Notes: generated from the sequence alone by a model not told the origin. Counted from the first letter of the stretch, positions 8,339 to 17,691 are shown. The stretch is 64,000 bases of DNA from Phycisphaerae bacterium (GCA_016927755.1 JAFGLZ010000010.1:44053-108052), one strand, 5' to 3'. A program made the numbers and translations.

Positions 8339-9481
8339 ATGTTGCGACATTTCATCGGAGGGTGGATAGCACGTCTCGGATTCTCTGCGCTCAGTCTCGT
8401 GGTTTGGGCCGGGTCAACCGGCTGTGATGCACAGAACAACCCCGTCCTCGGGATACTCAACGGCGGACAGACCGTCGTCGCCGCCGCCATCGACGTGCCG
8501 GAGCTCGGCAACGAGTGGATCTCCGCGAGCCAGGTGGTCCTGCCCGACAGCGGCGGCATCAGCATCTCCGCCAAGATCGACTCGGGCGAGGACGTCGACG
8601 TCTTCGATCTCGGCGCCGTCAGCCGCGGAGATCGCATCGTCATCGAGACCAGTCAATCCTCCGGCCTAGATGCCGCCGCCGGACTCTTCGATGACAGGTC
8701 GATGCTGCTCATGGTCAACGACGATCGTAGCTACTCCCTCGGCATGTACGACCCGTACATCAACCACGTCATCCGTGAGGATCTCACCAAGTGCTACGTG
8801 GTCGTCGCCGCCAGCCCCTATCAGCCGAGCACCGGTAGCTACACCCTCACGATTAGGCGCACCCGCAACGCCACCGTCCCGGCCCCCCAGGGCCAAGCCG
8901 TCCTCCTCGATTTCGACGGCGCTTCCGGCGTCCAGATCGGCAGCCGGACGCCCATCAACGTGCCGGCCTTCAACGCCGCCAACATCAGCTCGAAATATGC
9001 CGGACAGACCGACGAAATCATCGACAGGATCGAGCAGATGGTCTACGAGGACTACGAGGACTACGACATCGACATCTACAGCACCGCCAACGGCGACAAC
9101 CCCTCCGGCGAAGTCACCCGCGTCTTCTTCGGAACCTACGACGCCGACCTCCTCGGACTCGCCGACACCGTCGATCCGTACAACACCCGACCTACCGAGG
9201 AATGTATCATCTTCACCGACACCTTCCGGCTCTTCATGCCGCTCAATCCCTCGGCCGAGCAGATGGCCATCGCGCTGGCCAACGTGGCCACGCACGAGCT
9301 GGGCCACCTGCTGGGCCTGAACCATACGAAAGACACCACGGAGATCATGGACATCTCCGCCTCCGCGCAGGAGCTCCTGGTCGACCAGACGTTCCACAAC
9401 GCTCCGCTGGAAGACGGAATCTTCCCCGTCGGCTGGCAGGACCCACACATGCTGCTCATGCAGGCGCTGGGCGCCAGATAG
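8339..9481 (+). CDS. matrixin-like metzincin metalloprotease, putative lipoprotein
   Basis: A 380-residue exported protein. Its short signal sequence ends AGSTGC, a plausible lipobox with Cys near residue 29. A pre-domain with beta-rich character (about 60-190) resembles bacterial pre-peptidase C-terminal-type folds. The catalytic part holds HELGHLLGLNH (HExxHxxGxxH, first His at residue 319) followed by the Met-turn region TTEIMDIS. This places it in the metzincin clan, closest in motif to matrixins. The ATG at 8339 has a GGGGAAAGG ribosome site and begins the signal peptide, so the open frame from 8150 is not used. A strong terminator follows the stop. The substrate is unknown. Confidence 0.85.
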   Translation: MLRHFIGGWIARLGFSALSLVVWAGSTGCDAQNNPVLGILNGGQTVVAAAIDVPELGNEWISASQVVLPDSGGISISAKIDSGEDVDVFDLGAVSRGDRIVIETSQSSGLDAAAGLFDDRSMLLMVNDDRSYSLGMYDPYINHVIREDLTKCYVVVAASPYQPSTGSYTLTIRRTRNATVPAPQGQAVLLDFDGASGVQIGSRTPINVPAFNAANISSKYAGQTDEIIDRIEQMVYEDYEDYDIDIYSTANGDNPSGEVTRVFFGTYDADLLGLADTVDPYNTRPTEECIIFTDTFRLFMPLNPSAEQMAIALANVATHELGHLLGLNHTKDTTEIMDISASAQELLVDQTFHNAPLEDGIFPVGWQDPHMLLMQALGAR

Positions 9482-9530
9482 CGCCATCCAGCGCCGCTGC
9501 CGATACGCCTTTCCCTGTCCTTTCGGTGGC

Positions 9531-9565
9531 AACATGCCCGCCCTCGTGGCGGGCATGTTCATTTT
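9531..9565 (+). terminator. Rho-independent terminator after the metalloprotease gene
   Basis: A perfect 12-bp stem (AACATGCCCGCC with GGCGGGCATGTT) closes a 5-base loop, CTCGT, and is followed by CATTTTC. It lies 50 bases after the stop and isolates this gene from the leuS promoter. Confidence 0.88.
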
Positions 9566-9608
9566 CCCGCCCCGACCGCGCCCCTGATCCCCGACCCGAT
9601 TTTGTGTC

Positions 9609-9644
9609 TTGACGCGCGGGCCCCTGGCCGATATGTAATATAAT
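9609..9644 (+). promoter_or_regulatory. sigma-70-type promoter of the leuS leader
   Basis: TTGACG (9609-9614), a 17-base spacer, then TATGTA (9632-9637). An alternative -10, TATAAT, lies at 9639-9644 with a long spacer. The start of transcription would fall near 9645-9650, just before the leader ribosome site. Confidence 0.75.
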
Positions 9645-9665
9645 GTTCGAGGAGCCTGAGCACTC

Positions 9666-9755
9666 ATGACGGGCATTCGGTATCATGTCGGCGATTGTGA
9701 CCTGGGCCTACGGCTCGGCCTGCTGCTGGCATTGCGCACTGCCCCGAGTGCGTAG
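9666..9755 (+). CDS. leuL-like: leucine-rich leader peptide of leuS (attenuator)
   Basis: A 29-codon open frame, ATG at 9666 and TAG at 9753. GAGGAG (9649-9654) lies 11 bases upstream as its ribosome site. Residues 13-23 contain seven leucines encoded by CTG, CTA, CTC, CTG, CTG, CTG and TTG, so translation samples charged leucyl-tRNA directly. The stop codon sits inside the 5' arm of the antiterminator. The layout is that of the trp, his and leu operon leader peptides of Proteobacteria, but placed before leucyl-tRNA synthetase. The peptide itself needs no function. Confidence 0.85.
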   Translation: MTGIRYHVGDCDLGLRLGLLLALRTAPSA

Positions 9756-9796
9756 GGCTCCGAGACGACCCTGAAGAATCAGGACACCGGAAACCA

Positions 9797-9834
9797 AAGG
9801 GCCCTACGCAACGATGCGAGGGCCCTTCTTCTTT
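9797..9834 (+). terminator. attenuator terminator hairpin
   Basis: A perfect 9-bp stem, AAGGGCCCT (9797-9805) with AGGGCCCTT (9819-9827), has an extra inner CGC/GCG pairing and is followed by CTTCTTT. Its left arm is shared with the antiterminator, so the two structures exclude each other. Confidence 0.88.
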
Positions 9835-9978
9835 ACAGGAAGATCGCGATGATTCGCCGCCCGGGAATAACTCGACTGTTACTGCCAAGGGCCGACCTGT
9901 GCGGATGCACGGGGCCGGCCCGGTTGCCCAACCTGAGTAGCTGACTGAACGCCACACTCTTAGCAAGGCGAGACCCCA

Positions 9979-12900
9979 ATGAGCGCAGACCGAGCCAGCG
10001 GAGCCTACACCTTCGCCCAGATCGAGGCCAAGTGGCAGGACTACTGGGCCCGCCACAAGACCTTCAAGACCCTAGGCCCGGGCGACGACGGCTTCGACGC
10101 CGACAAGCCCAAGTACTACGTCCTCGACATGTTCCCATACCCCAGCGGCGCGGGTCTGCACGTCGGGCACCCCGAGGGATACACCGCGACCGACATCGTC
10201 GCTCGCTACAAGCGCATGAAGGGATTCAACGTCCTCCACCCGATGGCCTGGGACAGCTTCGGCCTGCCCGCCGAGCAGTACGCCATCGAGCACGGCGTCC
10301 ATCCCGCCGTCACCACGCAGCAGAACATCGACAACATCCGCCGTCAGATCAAGGCGCTCGGCTTCAGCTATGACTGGGATCGAGAGTTCGCCACCTCCGA
10401 CGTCCGCTACTACAAGTGGACGCAGTGGATCTTCCTCCAGATGTTCAACGCCTGGTACGACGACGCCGAGGACCGGGCTCGCCCCATCGCCGAGCTCGTC
10501 GCCGAGCTCGCCGACGGCAAGCGCCTCGTCACCCCCTCCGGCGACGTCGTTCTCAACCCGAGCCCCGACGGGTCGAACCTCGACGCCATCACCGGCGGTC
10601 CCGTCGGCCTGACCAACTTCAACGAGCTCTCCACGGAGGCACGGCAGGACGTCATCGACAACCAACGCCTCGCCTACGAAGCCGAGGTCCCCGTCAACTG
10701 GTGCCCCGCCCTCGGGACCGTCCTCGCCAACGAGGAAGTCACCAACGAGGGGCTCAGCGACCGCGGCAACCACCCCGTCTTTCGCCGACCGCTCAGGCAG
10801 TGGATGCTCCGTATCACCAAGTACGCGGAGCGCCTCATGGCCGACCTCGACACCGTCGATTGGCCCGAGCCCATCAGACTCATGCAGCGAAACTGGATCG
10901 GACGCAGCGAAGGCGCCGACGTCGACTTCCCCCTCGCCCAGGACGCCGCCGCCGCCGCGCGCCGCGCCGGCCTCACCGACGTCATCCGAATCTTCACCAC
11001 ACGCCCCGACACCCTCTTCGGTGCAACCTACATGGTCCTCGCGCCCGAGCACGCGCTCGTCGACGTCATCACCACCCCCGAGCAGCAGTCAAGCGTGCGC
11101 GACTACTGCGACCAGGCCGCTCGAAAAAGCGACTTGGCCCGAACCGACCTCGCCAAGGCCAAAACCGGAGTCTTCACCGGCGCCTACGCACTCAACCCCG
11201 TCTTCCCGGAGGACGATCCGAAAGCGCGAATCCCCATCTGGGTCGCCGACTACGTCCTCATGACCTACGGCACCGGCGCCATCATGGCCGTCCCCGCGCA
11301 CGACCAGCGCGACTACGAGTTCGCCGAGGCCTTCGACCTGCCCATCACCGACGTCGTCTACCCCCGAAAGGTCCAGGCCATCCGCCACTTCGTCGACCAC
11401 TGCGGAAAGCTCCCGCACGTCGAGCAGAACTGGCAAGAGCAGCTCGCCGACCTCGTCCTCGAGGTCGCCGCCAATCCCGATGGAGACCTCATCGAGCAGT
11501 TCGACGCCATGGTCAAGTGGACGAGCGATTGGCTGCCGTCCGCCCTCCCCAACGACGCCGCCCAGGCCAGATTGTCGAGCCTCTTGGGCCAGTCACTGAC
11601 CGAGGAGATGATCACCGCCGTCAACAAGAGAAAACACGACCAGGTCAGGGACCGATGGCGCGAGGCCTTCGCGGGCGCCCTGGACCGATGGCAGGCCGAC
11701 AGCCCGGAGACGCTCCGCGAGCGAGTCATCACCGGCCGCTTCTACAAGGCCTTCGGCGCCGCCTACGAGGGCAACGGAACGGCCGTCAACTCCGGTCCCT
11801 TCGACGGGCTCCCGACCGCCGAATTCAAGAACAGGATGACCGAGTGGCTCGAGGAGCAAGGCGCCGGCAAGTCCGCCGTCAACTACAAGCTCCGCGACTG
11901 GATCTTCTCCCGGCAGAAGTACTGGGGCGAGCCCTTCCCCGTTCTCCATGACGACCAGGGCAACGCCTTCGCCGTCAACGACGCCGATCTGCCCGTCCCC
12001 CTCCCCGAGATTGACGACTACAAGCCCACCCCCGTGGCCGACGGCAGCGCCGCGCTCCCAGAGCCCCCGCTCGGCCGGGCCAAGGATTGGGTCAACGTCG
12101 AGATCGACGGAAAGCGATTCCGGAGAAACCTCAACACCATGCCCCAGTGGGCCGGGAGCTGCTGGTACTTCATCCGCTACGTCGACGCCCTCAACGCCGG
12201 CCAGATGGTCGACCCAGAGAAAGAGGCCTACTGGATGCCCGTCGACCTCTACGTCGGTGGCGCCGAGCACGCCGTCCTGCACCTGCTCTACTCGCGGTTC
12301 TGGCACAAGTTCCTCTACGACATCGGCGCCGTCTCGACCCCCGAGCCGTTCGCCAAGCTCTTCAACCAGGGAATGATCCGCAGCTTCGCCTATCGAGACC
12401 AGCGCGGCATCTGCGTCGGCTACGACCAGATCGACTTCCGAGAGGATGGCGCATACCACAAGGACACCGGCGAGAAGCTCACCGAGTCGATCGAGAAGAT
12501 GAGCAAGAGCCTCAGGAACGTGATCAACCCAGACGATCAGGTCGCCGAGTACGGCGCCGACACCTTCCGCCTCTACGAAATGTACATGGGCCCCCTCGAA
12601 GCCACCAAGCCCTGGAACACCCGCGATGTCCCCGGCGTCCATCGGTTCCTCCACCGCGTCTGGCGGCTCGTCGTCGACCCCGACACCGGCGCCCTCGCAT
12701 CGGCCGTCCAGGACGTCACCCCCGACGAGGAAGCCCTGCGCATCCTCCATCAGACGATCAAGAAGGTCGGTCAGGACATCGAGCGACTGCGCTTCAACAC
12801 CGCCATCGCACAGATGATCGTCTTCGCCAACGAAATGACAGGACGCGAGGTCCGTCCCAAGAGAGTCCTCGCCGAGTTCGTCAAGCTGCTGTCGCCCTTC

Positions 12901-13209
12901 TCGCCCCACGTCGCCGAGGAGCTATGGCAGCGATTGCGCGGCCAGGAATGGACCGATTCGATCACGTATGAAGCCTGGCCCGAGTACGATCCCGATCTGG
13001 CCCGAGACGCCGAGATCGAAATCGCCGTCCAGATCGGTAAGAAGATCCGAGACCGCTTCGTCGCCCCGGCCGACATGACCGACGAGGAGGTCCAGGAGCG
13101 AGCGCTGTCCCACGACGCGGTCAAGCTGGCCATCGCCGGCAAGAAGATTCAGACCATCCGCGTCGTCAGTAGCCCGAAAGGCAAGCTCATCAACATCGTC
13201 GCGACGTAA
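9979..13209 (+). CDS. leuS: leucyl-tRNA synthetase
   Basis: A 1,076-residue class I aminoacyl-tRNA synthetase that charges tRNA-Leu in the cytoplasm. The HIGH-type motif is HVGH at residues 61-64 and the KMSKS motif is at 840-844. The CP1 editing domain carries [20 protein letters not shown], which hydrolyses mischarged tRNA. It is about 200 residues longer than the E. coli enzyme (about 860). Most of the excess is two insertions: about 65 residues after residue 155, before the VNWCP motif, and about 120 residues at about 460-590, between VVYPR and [10 protein letters not shown]. Long LeuRS forms are known in planctomycetes. Expression is predicted to be controlled by the leucine attenuator upstream. 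AAGGCGAG precedes the ATG. Confidence 0.97.
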   Translation: MSADRASGAYTFAQIEAKWQDYWARHKTFKTLGPGDDGFDADKPKYYVLDMFPYPSGAGLHVGHPEGYTATDIVARYKRMKGFNVLHPMAWDSFGLPAEQYAIEHGVHPAVTTQQNIDNIRRQIKALGFSYDWDREFATSDVRYYKWTQWIFLQMFNAWYDDAEDRARPIAELVAELADGKRLVTPSGDVVLNPSPDGSNLDAITGGPVGLTNFNELSTEARQDVIDNQRLAYEAEVPVNWCPALGTVLANEEVTNEGLSDRGNHPVFRRPLRQWMLRITKYAERLMADLDTVDWPEPIRLMQRNWIGRSEGADVDFPLAQDAAAAARRAGLTDVIRIFTTRPDTLFGATYMVLAPEHALVDVITTPEQQSSVRDYCDQAARKSDLARTDLAKAKTGVFTGAYALNPVFPEDDPKARIPIWVADYVLMTYGTGAIMAVPAHDQRDYEFAEAFDLPITDVVYPRKVQAIRHFVDHCGKLPHVEQNWQEQLADLVLEVAANPDGDLIEQFDAMVKWTSDWLPSALPNDAAQARLSSLLGQSLTEEMITAVNKRKHDQVRDRWREAFAGALDRWQADSPETLRERVITGRFYKAFGAAYEGNGTAVNSGPFDGLPTAEFKNRMTEWLEEQGAGKSAVNYKLRDWIFSRQKYWGEPFPVLHDDQGNAFAVNDADLPVPLPEIDDYKPTPVADGSAALPEPPLGRAKDWVNVEIDGKRFRRNLNTMPQWAGSCWYFIRYVDALNAGQMVDPEKEAYWMPVDLYVGGAEHAVLHLLYSRFWHKFLYDIGAVSTPEPFAKLFNQGMIRSFAYRDQRGICVGYDQIDFREDGAYHKDTGEKLTESIEKMSKSLRNVINPDDQVAEYGADTFRLYEMYMGPLEATKPWNTRDVPGVHRFLHRVWRLVVDPDTGALASAVQDVTPDEEALRILHQTIKKVGQDIERLRFNTAIAQMIVFANEMTGREVRPKRVLAEFVKLLSPFSPHVAEELWQRLRGQEWTDSITYEAWPEYDPDLARDAEIEIAVQIGKKIRDRFVAPADMTDEEVQERALSHDAVKLAIAGKKIQTIRVVSSPKGKLINIVAT

Positions 13210-13272
13210 CATGTCGCGGTCGGTAAGCACGGGCAGCATCGGCAGAACGACGGATCCCGCGAGAGACAGGAC

Positions 13273-14172
13273 ATGCCCATCGACGACAGCCCCGTCGAGC
13301 AACCCACCCCGCCGATTCGCACCCCCTGGCTCGGCCACCTCCTGTCGATCGTGATCGCCATCGCCGCGACCGTCTACCTCTCGCTCTTCTGGGCCCAGAT
13401 CCACCCATGGTTGCCCCGCTGGGCACAACGGGAACTCCTGCAGTCGCGCGTCTGGCTCACAAAGCACACGATCCACCTGACCCAAGTCGTCACCGGATGG
13501 ACCCCCACCGGCCGATGGATCTGGGCCACCGTCGGCGTCGCCATGGCACTCATCATCCCCTGGATCTTCATGACCCTCATCGGCCGCGGCCGCCCACGAG
13601 ACCTCGGCATCCGTCTCCCCAATCGCGTCGGCTGGCGCCTGACCCTGGCCGCATACCTGCTCTCGCTACCCCTCCTTGCGGCCATGGCCGCCTCCCCCGA
13701 CACCCGCGCCTACTACCAGCGAGAGGTCTTCGCCCTGCCCTTCTGGACGGTCTTCGGCCCCTACCTCGCCGTCCTGATCGCCGAGCACTTCTTTTTCCAC
13801 GGCGTCCTGCTCGCCCTCCTCCGCCCCACCAGGCGTTGGCCCGTCGTCCCGACTCCCGCGCCCCTGGAAGGCTCCCTCGCCAAGAAGGCCCTCCGATGGA
13901 TCGGACTGGCCCAGCCCACCGAAGCCGCGCGCGGAACCGATCGCATCGCCCGATGGATCGGACTGCCCGACGCCTGTCTCCTGGCGATGCTGTTGCAGTC
14001 GATCCTCTTCGGCCTCGTGCACATCGGAAAATCCAACGTCGAGCTCGCCATGTCCTTCCCGGGCGGCCTCGCCCTCGCCTACGTCGCCTACCGATGCAAT
14101 AGCTGGCTCGTCCCCATGTTCCTCCACGCCGCCACCGGCATCACCGTCCTCGCCCTCATCCGCATCTTCTAA
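13273..14172 (+). CDS. CPBP-family (CAAX protease-like) membrane protein
   Basis: A 299-residue protein with about seven hydrophobic segments. The C-terminal half matches the CPBP/Abi family (PF02517): LIAEHFFFHGVLLALLR stands where EExxxR is usual, FGLVHIGKSN gives the second-motif FxxxH, and MFLHAATG stands where HxxxN/B is usual. Motif 1 has lost one Glu and the Arg, and motif 3 the Asn, so proteolytic activity is uncertain. The gene lies 63 bases after leuS with an AGAGACAGGAC ribosome site and may be cotranscribed. A link between its role and leuS is not evident. Confidence 0.7.
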   Translation: MPIDDSPVEQPTPPIRTPWLGHLLSIVIAIAATVYLSLFWAQIHPWLPRWAQRELLQSRVWLTKHTIHLTQVVTGWTPTGRWIWATVGVAMALIIPWIFMTLIGRGRPRDLGIRLPNRVGWRLTLAAYLLSLPLLAAMAASPDTRAYYQREVFALPFWTVFGPYLAVLIAEHFFFHGVLLALLRPTRRWPVVPTPAPLEGSLAKKALRWIGLAQPTEAARGTDRIARWIGLPDACLLAMLLQSILFGLVHIGKSNVELAMSFPGGLALAYVAYRCNSWLVPMFLHAATGITVLALIRIF

Positions 14173-14248
14173 TAGGGGACAGTCACCTATTTCTACTGCT
14201 TTCTTGCCTCCTTAGCCGTCATGAATCGGTGACTGTGACTGTTCCCTA
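14173..14248. repeat. GGGGACAGTCACC inverted-repeat element
   Basis: AATAGGGGACAGTCACC at 14171-14187 is mirrored by GGTGACTGTGACTGTTCCCT at 14228-14247, giving a long imperfect hairpin right at the stop of the CPBP gene. Sequences of this type occur as dispersed REP-like elements, often linked to RAYT transposases; that link is by recollection, not shown here. It may also act as a terminator. Confidence 0.6.
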
Positions 14249-14395
14249 CTGCTATCGTCTGCATGATTCGCGCCGCGCGCCAGTAGAGATTGTGCGCTGA
14301 AGGGCCCTAGATCGACGACAGCACCATTCGTGCCTGACCCCTTTGCCATCCCCGAAACGCCATTCGCCTTGCCGTACGCGCCACCGCCCGCCACA

Positions 14396-15493
14396 ATGAT
14401 GCCCATGAAACCCAAACGCCACGCACGAACCGCCGGATCGATCCTCTGTCTCCTGGCACTTGCCCTCTCGAGCTGTCGCGATCGAGCCGAGAGCGGCGAC
14501 AAGATCCTCCTCAGGCTGAGCCACATCACCGCGCCCGACTCCTCTTGGGACCGCGGCGCCAGTAGGTTCGCCGAACTCGTCGACAAGGCCTCGGACGGCA
14601 AGATCGTCGTCAAGGTCTTCTCCGGCGGCCGCCTCGCCCTCGGCAACCAGGAGACCGAGCTCCAAATGCTCCGTGACGGCTCCATCGACATGACTCTCGA
14701 CTCCCCCATCATCCTCGCGCTCTATCTCGACAAGCGATTCGACGCATTCAGCCTGCCCTGGCTCTTCCACGATCATCCTCAGGCGATGGCCGTCTGCGAC
14801 GGGCCCTTCGGAAGGCAGGCCCTCGGCTGGCTCGAAAAGCACGGCATCGTCGGGCTCGCCTGGGGCGTCAACGGCTTCCGGCAGTTGACCAACTCCAGAC
14901 GCCCCGTCCTGACACCCGCCGACATGAACGGCTTGAAGGTCCGAGTGGCCGGCAGCGACATCTTCCTCGAAACGTTCCGTCACCTCGGCGCCCAACCGCT
15001 GACGATGAACTTCGGCGAGCTCCTCACCGCCCTCGAACAAGGCGTCGTCGACGCCCAGGAGAACCCCCTCAGCATCATCGAATCGAGCCGCCTCTACGAA
15101 TGTCAGAAGCACGTCACCCTCTGGGACTACACCTACGACCCCATCATCCTGACCATAAACGCCAAACGATGGCAGTCGCTGTCCGCCGACCGGCAGGCCA
15201 CCATCAGACAGTGCGCAAAGCAGGCGATGGACTACCAGCGAAAGCTCGTCATCGAGGATGACCGCGCCATCCCGGACAGGCTCACCAAGCAAGGCATGAC
15301 CGTCACTCGCCTGACCCCCGCCCAGCGCGAGGCCTTCGAGGCCAAGACGCAAGGCGTCTACACGGCCTTCCGCCCAAGGATCGGACCGGCCGTCGTCGAC
15401 CAGATCGTCCAAGCGGCCAAGGCAGCCACATCCGCCGGAACCAAGACGTCAACCGCCCCAACCAAACCCCAAGCCGTTTCCGGAAAGGAATAG
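14396..15493 (+). CDS. dctP: TRAP transporter substrate-binding lipoprotein (DctP family)
   Basis: A 365-residue exported binding protein. A basic N-terminus is followed by a hydrophobic core and the lipobox LALSSC, so it is probably lipid-anchored. The mature part carries TRAP DctP hallmarks: LSHITAPDSSWDRGASRFAE, GGRLALGNQE, and LKVRVAGSDIFLETFRHLGA with the conserved Arg that binds a carboxylate. TRAP systems import organic acids using a Na+ or H+ gradient. The small and large permease genes follow. The ATG at 14396 (or in-frame ATGs at 14399 and 14405) begins the signal peptide; there is no clear ribosome site. The ligand is unknown. Confidence 0.9.
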   Translation: MMPMKPKRHARTAGSILCLLALALSSCRDRAESGDKILLRLSHITAPDSSWDRGASRFAELVDKASDGKIVVKVFSGGRLALGNQETELQMLRDGSIDMTLDSPIILALYLDKRFDAFSLPWLFHDHPQAMAVCDGPFGRQALGWLEKHGIVGLAWGVNGFRQLTNSRRPVLTPADMNGLKVRVAGSDIFLETFRHLGAQPLTMNFGELLTALEQGVVDAQENPLSIIESSRLYECQKHVTLWDYTYDPIILTINAKRWQSLSADRQATIRQCAKQAMDYQRKLVIEDDRAIPDRLTKQGMTVTRLTPAQREAFEAKTQGVYTAFRPRIGPAVVDQIVQAAKAATSAGTKTSTAPTKPQAVSGKE

Positions 15494-15520
15494 GGCAGTG
15501 CATGAAGCAGGAATCGTGAA

Positions 15521-15560
15521 GGGGTGGCCCATCGCTTCAGCGGTGGGGAACTCGAATTCG
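15521..15560 (+). repeat. hairpin repeat family, copy 1 (partial)
   Basis: GGGGTGGCCCATCGCTTCAG is followed by CGGTGGGGAACTCGAATTCG. It is the left half of the dispersed hairpin element also found at 17439, 17579, 21381 and 35864. It sits between dctP and dctQ and supplies the sequence just upstream of dctQ. Confidence 0.75.
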
Positions 15561-15571
15561 GACACGAAACC

Positions 15572-16117
15572 ATGACCGACCCGACAGAACGCGCAAGCTG
15601 GCCCGAGCGAATCATCCGCCTCACCACCGCCGTCGCCCTCGCAGCCATGGTCGTGCTCATCTGCGGACTGGTCGCCCTCAGAGAAGTCCAACTCGGCCGG
15701 ATCTGGCCCGCCGCCGGCGACCTCCAGAAGCGCGTCTTGACCCGATACACCTATGTCTCGCAGCTCCTGCCCGTCGTCCTCTGCTGGATGACCTTCCTCG
15801 GCGCCGTCCTGGCCGATCGGCGAGGCGAGCACATGGGCAATGACGTCTTCGTCAGCCGCCTCCCCAACCGACCTCGTCGGCTGATCCGACTCTCCGGACG
15901 CTTCCTCTGGGTGGCCTTCTTCGCCGTCCTGGCCGTCCTCGGCATCGCCCAGGTCGCGCAGGGCGAGTCCCTGGGAGCCCTCCGCGCCATCGGGCTGCCC
16001 GCATGGGTCTCGCAGCTCGGACTGCCTCTGGGAGCGGGTCTCCTGGCGATCATGGCCGCGCGGTCGTTGCTGGCCGAAATCCGAAAACCTCCCCGCGAGA
16101 ACGGAGGGCCGGCGTGA
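15572..16117 (+). CDS. dctQ: TRAP transporter small permease (DctQ family)
   Basis: A 181-residue protein with four hydrophobic segments (about residues 15-35, 60-80, 110-130 and 145-165), the usual DctQ topology. It couples the DctP binding protein to the DctM channel. The start chosen, ATG 15572, gives MTDPTERASW; the longer frame from 15524 would be encoded by the inserted hairpin repeat. Its stop overlaps the dctM start (GTGA). Confidence 0.85.
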   Translation: MTDPTERASWPERIIRLTTAVALAAMVVLICGLVALREVQLGRIWPAAGDLQKRVLTRYTYVSQLLPVVLCWMTFLGAVLADRRGEHMGNDVFVSRLPNRPRRLIRLSGRFLWVAFFAVLAVLGIAQVAQGESLGALRAIGLPAWVSQLGLPLGAGLLAIMAARSLLAEIRKPPRENGGPA

Positions 16118-17403
16118 CTAACGGGCCCGTGGCGGCATTGCTGTTCGCATCCTTCGCCGTGCTCCTGGCGCTCGGCGTCCCGATCGCCCTGGCACTTGGC
16201 GCTTCCGCCCTCCTGACCATTGTCTGTTTCGATCCCGACCACCTCAGGGTCGTGCCCCAAACCCTCCTCGCCGCGACCCAGGTCTGGGACCTCCTGGCAA
16301 TCCCCCTCTTCGTCCTCGCCGGAAACATCATGGCCCGCAGCGCCATGGCTCGCCGACTCATCGACCTGGCCGAATGCTTCACCGGACCCCTCCCCGGCGG
16401 CGTCGGGCAAGCGCTGATCCTGGCCAGCATCTTCCTCGCCGGCATCAGCGGCTCGGGCCCCGCCGACGTGGCCGTCCTCGGCACCCTCGCCGTCGGTCCG
16501 ATGGTCAAGCGCGGCTATCCCCAGGGCACCGCCGCCGCACTGGCCGCCATCTGCGGAGGAATCGGCATCGTCGTCCCCCCCAGCATCGCCCTGATCATCT
16601 ACGGCATCGTCGCCGGCGCCTCCATCCCCAAGCTCTTCCTGGCCGGCGTGATCCCCGGCCTCTTCCTCGGCGGCGTCCTGATGGTCACCCTGGCCCTCAA
16701 GACGCGCCACCGGATCGCTCGCGCCCCCTTCGTCGGCTGGCGCCAAACCGGAGCCTGCTTCATCCGAGCCTTCTGGGGGCTCCTCTTCCCCCTGATCATC
16801 CTCGGCGGAATCTACGGCAGCATCTTCACGCCGACCGAGTCCGCCGCGGTCGCCGTCCTCTACGCCGCGTTGGTCAGCCGCCTCGTATACCGCGACCTCG
16901 ACTGGGCCGGCCTCTACCGCGCCCTCGTCGATTCCGTCTCGGTCACCGCCGTCGTCATGCTCATCGTCGCCTGTGCCAGGCTCTTCTCCCGTGTCCTCGA
17001 CGACCAGTTCATCGCCGACGACCTGGCCCGGATGCTGACCGACGCTACCCAGAACCGTCTTCTCCTCCTCCTCCTGGTCAACGCCGCCCTGCTGATCGCC
17101 GGCTGCTTCATGGACGCCATCAGCATCTTCTACATCTTCGTGCCCATCGTCGCCCCCGTGCTGCACGCCGCCGGCGTCGACCTCGTCCATCTCGGCGTGA
17201 TCATGACCGTCAACCTCGCCATCGGCCAGGTAACCCCACCCGTGGGCGTGAACCTCTACGTCGCCGCAAGCGTCACCGGCTGCGACATCCGCCGCATCAG
17301 CCGCGAAACCCTCCCCTTCATGATCGCGGGCATCCTCGCCCTGATCGTCATCACCTACTGCCCCTGGCTCAGCCTAGCCCTCCCCTCCCTCATGCACCCC
17401 TAG
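16114..17403 (+). CDS. dctM: TRAP transporter large permease (DctM family)
   Basis: A 429-residue polytopic protein with about twelve hydrophobic segments. Family motifs are visible: PLFVLAGNIMARSAMARRL, SGSGPADVAVLGTLAVGPM, FTPTESAAVAVLYAAL and GQVTPPVGVNLYVA. It is the ion-coupled transport subunit of the dctPQM system. The GTG start at 16114 overlaps the dctQ stop and has GGAGGG 5 bases upstream, which supports translational coupling. An earlier in-frame ATG at 16003 lies inside dctQ and is rejected. Confidence 0.92.
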   Translation: MTNGPVAALLFASFAVLLALGVPIALALGASALLTIVCFDPDHLRVVPQTLLAATQVWDLLAIPLFVLAGNIMARSAMARRLIDLAECFTGPLPGGVGQALILASIFLAGISGSGPADVAVLGTLAVGPMVKRGYPQGTAAALAAICGGIGIVVPPSIALIIYGIVAGASIPKLFLAGVIPGLFLGGVLMVTLALKTRHRIARAPFVGWRQTGACFIRAFWGLLFPLIILGGIYGSIFTPTESAAVAVLYAALVSRLVYRDLDWAGLYRALVDSVSVTAVVMLIVACARLFSRVLDDQFIADDLARMLTDATQNRLLLLLLVNAALLIAGCFMDAISIFYIFVPIVAPVLHAAGVDLVHLGVIMTVNLAIGQVTPPVGVNLYVAASVTGCDIRRISRETLPFMIAGILALIVITYCPWLSLALPSLMHP

Positions 17404-17438
17404 CGGCTTCTGGAAACGCCTGACCAGACAACGCAGTT

Positions 17439-17514
17439 GGGGTGGCCCGCCTCTTCAGAGATGGGGGACTCGAATTCGACGGGGAATTCCTGCCTCCCGA
17501 CGGTCGATGCCACC
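17439..17514 (+). repeat. hairpin repeat family, copy 2
   Basis: It begins GGGGTGGCCCGCCTCTTCAG, contains GGGGGACTCGAATTCG and ends near GATGCCACC, so the outer GGTGGC/GCCACC ends pair. It is a degenerate member of the family, just after dctM. Confidence 0.7.
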
Positions 17515-17578
17515 AGTCGCGGACTCCTAAGCTGCTTTCATGAAAGATTGAACAGCGCGTCAGAAGCAACCTCTATGT

Positions 17579-17691
17579 GGGTGGCCCATGGCTTCAGCCG
17601 TGGCCGGCGCGAATCTCCGATCGAATTCGTGCCGGCCACCTCTCAAGAGGTGCACCACCCAAGGTTCGCTAGCTGTCCGGACATTCTTGCA
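17579..17691 (-). repeat. hairpin repeat family, copy 3 with flank
   Basis: Outer GGGTGG/CCACCC ends enclose an inner pair GTGGCCGGC/GCCGGCCAC and two small hairpins (CCATGGCTTCAGCCGTGG; CACCTCTCAAGAGGTG). The flank AGGTTCGCTAGCTGTCCGG is the reverse complement of the left flank of the 21381 copy, so the conserved unit extends past the hairpin and this copy is inverted. Confidence 0.75.

Larger units (their letters stand above)
9651..9834 (+). promoter_or_regulatory. ribosome-mediated transcription attenuator upstream of leuS
   Basis: Three competing pairings are visible. (1) Protector: CGCACT (9735-9740) with AGTGCG (9747-9752), helped by GGAGCCT (9651-9657) with the AGGGCTCC region (9754-9761). 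(2) Antiterminator: TGCGTAGGGC (9749-9758) is perfectly complementary to GCCCTACGCA (9801-9810). (3) Terminator: 9797-9834. A ribosome stalled on the leucine codons 9702-9734 would mask the left arm of (1), free 9749-9758 and allow (2), so leuS is transcribed. A ribosome reaching the stop at 9753 would cover the left arm of (2), and the terminator would form. A small hairpin, CCTGA-AGAA-TCAGG, lies between. Confidence 0.82.

Noticed and set aside
9645..9834. 6S RNA, SRP RNA or T-box upstream of leuS
   Set aside because: The length and terminator resemble a small RNA gene, but there is no SRP core motif, no 6S-type open bubble and no T-box sequence. The leucine-rich frame and competing stems explain the region better.
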